NCBI GenBank assembly: GCA_964500965.1 | Contig: CAZCQZ010000004.1 | Location: 1 to 64,000 of the forward strand | Length of the DNA stretch: 64,000 nucleotides | Reading direction: 5' to 3' | DNA from: JAISGQ01 sp964500965 | GTDB lineage: Bacteria > Bacillota > Clostridia > Oscillospirales > Acutalibacteraceae | Shown here: positions 62,877-64,000 of the stretch, in pieces | Layout: every line of letters starts with the position of its first letter | How positions within the stretch are numbered: position 1 is the first letter of the stretch | Translations under genes and position numbers: made by a program | The notes under the pieces: generated by a model | What the model was told of the DNA's origin: nothing | The model's database searches: none | The model's input: only the letters and a program-made list of their open reading frames with translations

Positions 62877-62906
62877 GGGCTGTAAAAACTTTCGCTTTTA
62901 CAGCCC
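62877..62906 (-). terminator. Terminator of the polysaccharide deacetylase gene
   Basis: Arms GGGCTGTAAAA and complement with an ACTTTCGC loop, A/T-rich on both sides; a member of the dispersed hairpin family. Confidence 0.75.
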
Positions 62907-62937
62907 AAATTATAGCAATAACGAAAACCGAGTTATG

Positions 62938-64000
62938 TCAGTGCTGAATGAGAACGGAATCCTCGGTTATAGGCTGAATGTCATAGCCCTGTGCAAGCAG
63001 ATATTCGATAATTGCCGGCAAAGCCTCAACCGTAGTCCTTTTGCCCGAACCGGTGTCATGCATCAGAATATTTACGGTAGTTTTGTTTTTACAGCCCTTT
63101 TTCACATTATTTATAATCGTGTTTTTGGCAATGTTATTACCGCTGGCATCACCGCTGGAAACATTCCAGTCGTGATAATAATAGCCGTTTGCGGGAACTG
63201 ATTTTTTCAGCTTTGCCATAAGACCGGAACAGTACTTTTTGTAAACGGTGTTGCTTGAGCCGCCGGGGAAACGAATGATGTTTGAGCGCACACCGGTAAG
63301 GCTGTATATCTTATCGGAAATTTTATCAAGCTCTTTAAAGAACGCACTTTCACTGGCGTAAATTTTTGAATAATTGTGCGAATAGGTGTGCAGTCCTATG
63401 CTGTGACCGCGTTCGACAATCGCTTTATATTCTGCATCTCTGCCGCTCTTACCGATAACAAAGAATGTTGCTTTAACATCGTATCTGTCAAGAATGTCAA
63501 GAATTTTAAATGTGTTGCAGGAAGGACCGTCATCGAAAGTCAGATATGCGACCTTTTTGGTTATTTTGCCGCTCTTGGCACTGCTGTATGAGCTGAGAAC
63601 CTCGGTATCATCGACATTGCGATATGCGCGAACCTTGTAATAATACGCCTTGTTCACGGTGCGGTCATTATCGGTAAAGTTTACATTGTCGCCACTGTCG
63701 GTCTTTCCGATTTGGTTGTAAGTGCCGCTTGAAGATGTTGCACGGTAGACATAGTAGCCGTCGGCACCGCTGATTTGCTTCCAGCTTACCGTGAGAGCGG
63801 TATCGCCGGACTTTTTAACGGAAGAGATCGCAGGGGAGGAAAGAGCAGGCTTTGCGGACACAACGGCGGAATTAGTGCCGATTCCCGTAAGACCGCTGCT
63901 GGTGCGATACGCCGCAACTTTATAATAGTATGTTTTGCCGAGGGTAAGCCCCGCATCCTTGTAGCTTTTTGAAGTGGTACGTCCGATTTCCGTATATTCG
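62938..64000 (-). CDS. Polysaccharide deacetylase with fibronectin type III domains (5' end cut off)
   Basis: The reading frame runs off the window end, so the N-terminus is missing. At least two fibronectin type III modules are visible, the first partly (GLTLGKTYYYKVAAYRTSSG) and the second complete (AISSVKKSGDTALTVSWKQI to SYSSAKSG). The NodB deacetylase domain follows with LTFDDGPS, HTYSHNYSKI, IRFPGGSSN and ILMHDTGS, so the catalytic aspartate, metal histidines and arginine-proline motif are present. It probably removes N-acetyl groups from peptidoglycan or another surface glycan and is likely exported, though the signal is outside the window. Confidence 0.9.
   Translation of the reverse strand, partial: EYTEIGRTTSKSYKDAGLTLGKTYYYKVAAYRTSSGLTGIGTNSAVVSAKPALSSPAISSVKKSGDTALTVSWKQISGADGYYVYRATSSSGTYNQIGKTDSGDNVNFTDNDRTVNKAYYYKVRAYRNVDDTEVLSSYSSAKSGKITKKVAYLTFDDGPSCNTFKILDILDRYDVKATFFVIGKSGRDAEYKAIVERGHSIGLHTYSHNYSKIYASESAFFKELDKISDKIYSLTGVRSNIIRFPGGSSNTVYKKYCSGLMAKLKKSVPANGYYYHDWNVSSGDASGNNIAKNTIINNVKKGCKNKTTVNILMHDTGSGKRTTVEALPAIIEYLLAQGYDIQPITEDSVLIQH

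Overview
The window looks like the chromosome of a spore-forming, anaerobic, Gram-positive bacterium of the class Clostridia, most like the Ruminococcaceae/Oscillospirales group. The evidence is in the genes: a full endospore toolkit (spoVM, sipL, spoIVA, spoVAC, spoVAD), a PerR/reverse-rubrerythrin oxidative stress pair, a PASTA kinase with its phosphatase, and GC content near 45%. The family-level placement is an inference. No rRNA, tRNA, CRISPR array, prophage or complete insertion sequence was seen.

Layout. (1) 1-3770: a small accessory stretch with a P-loop NTPase plus GNAT pair, an iron-alcohol-dehydrogenase homologue that has lost its metal ligands, and a DUF5131 protein. (2) 3866-8887: era-recO-mutS2 plus a membrane protein, probably one operon. 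(3) 8964-13300: reverse rubrerythrin with perR (minus strand), then ilvE, an RluA-type pseudouridine synthase and a cation efflux protein. (4) 13459-15240: a membrane histidine-kinase-like protein lacking the phospho-acceptor histidine, then a short transcription unit with no convincing ORF (candidate small RNA). (5) 15342-28792: the widely conserved 'ylo' housekeeping operon: yloC-remA-gmk-rpoZ-priA-def-fmt-(YugP-like peptidase)-rsmB-rlmN-stp-prkC-rsgA-thiN-spoVM. Compared with Bacillus it lacks coaBC and rpe and carries an inserted peptidase. (6) 28974-32005: sipL and spoIVA directly after spoVM, so the three partners of the spore-coat basement layer sit together.

(7) 32074-36477: three regulatory modules: an ECF sigma factor with a probable anti-sigma protein, an ArsR/DUF2087 regulator with a coupled small protein, and a PadR regulator with a membrane protein under a striking double-dyad operator. 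(8) 36706-41451: pepF, a VOC protein, a histidine phosphatase, and spoVAC-spoVAD. (9) 41558-44581: an AT-richer three-gene ABC transporter with direct repeats in its promoter. (10) 44651-51674: a GH95 glycosidase, a small secreted cysteine-containing protein, the TldD/PmbA protease pair and a HAD phosphatase, interspersed with repeats. (11) 51675-60982: a complex 950-bp intergenic region followed by a 2783-residue surface protein with two families of long repeats and a coiled coil of about 290 residues. (12) 61128-64000: two paralogous lipoproteins, a GNAT enzyme and a polysaccharide deacetylase cut by the window edge.

Three copies of a ~105-bp palindromic MITE-like element and at least seven near-identical terminator hairpins are dispersed through the window. 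Most genes are ordinary; the items most worth a second look are the candidate small RNA at 15129, the surface protein with its upstream region, the two catalytically degraded enzymes, and the start of rlmN.
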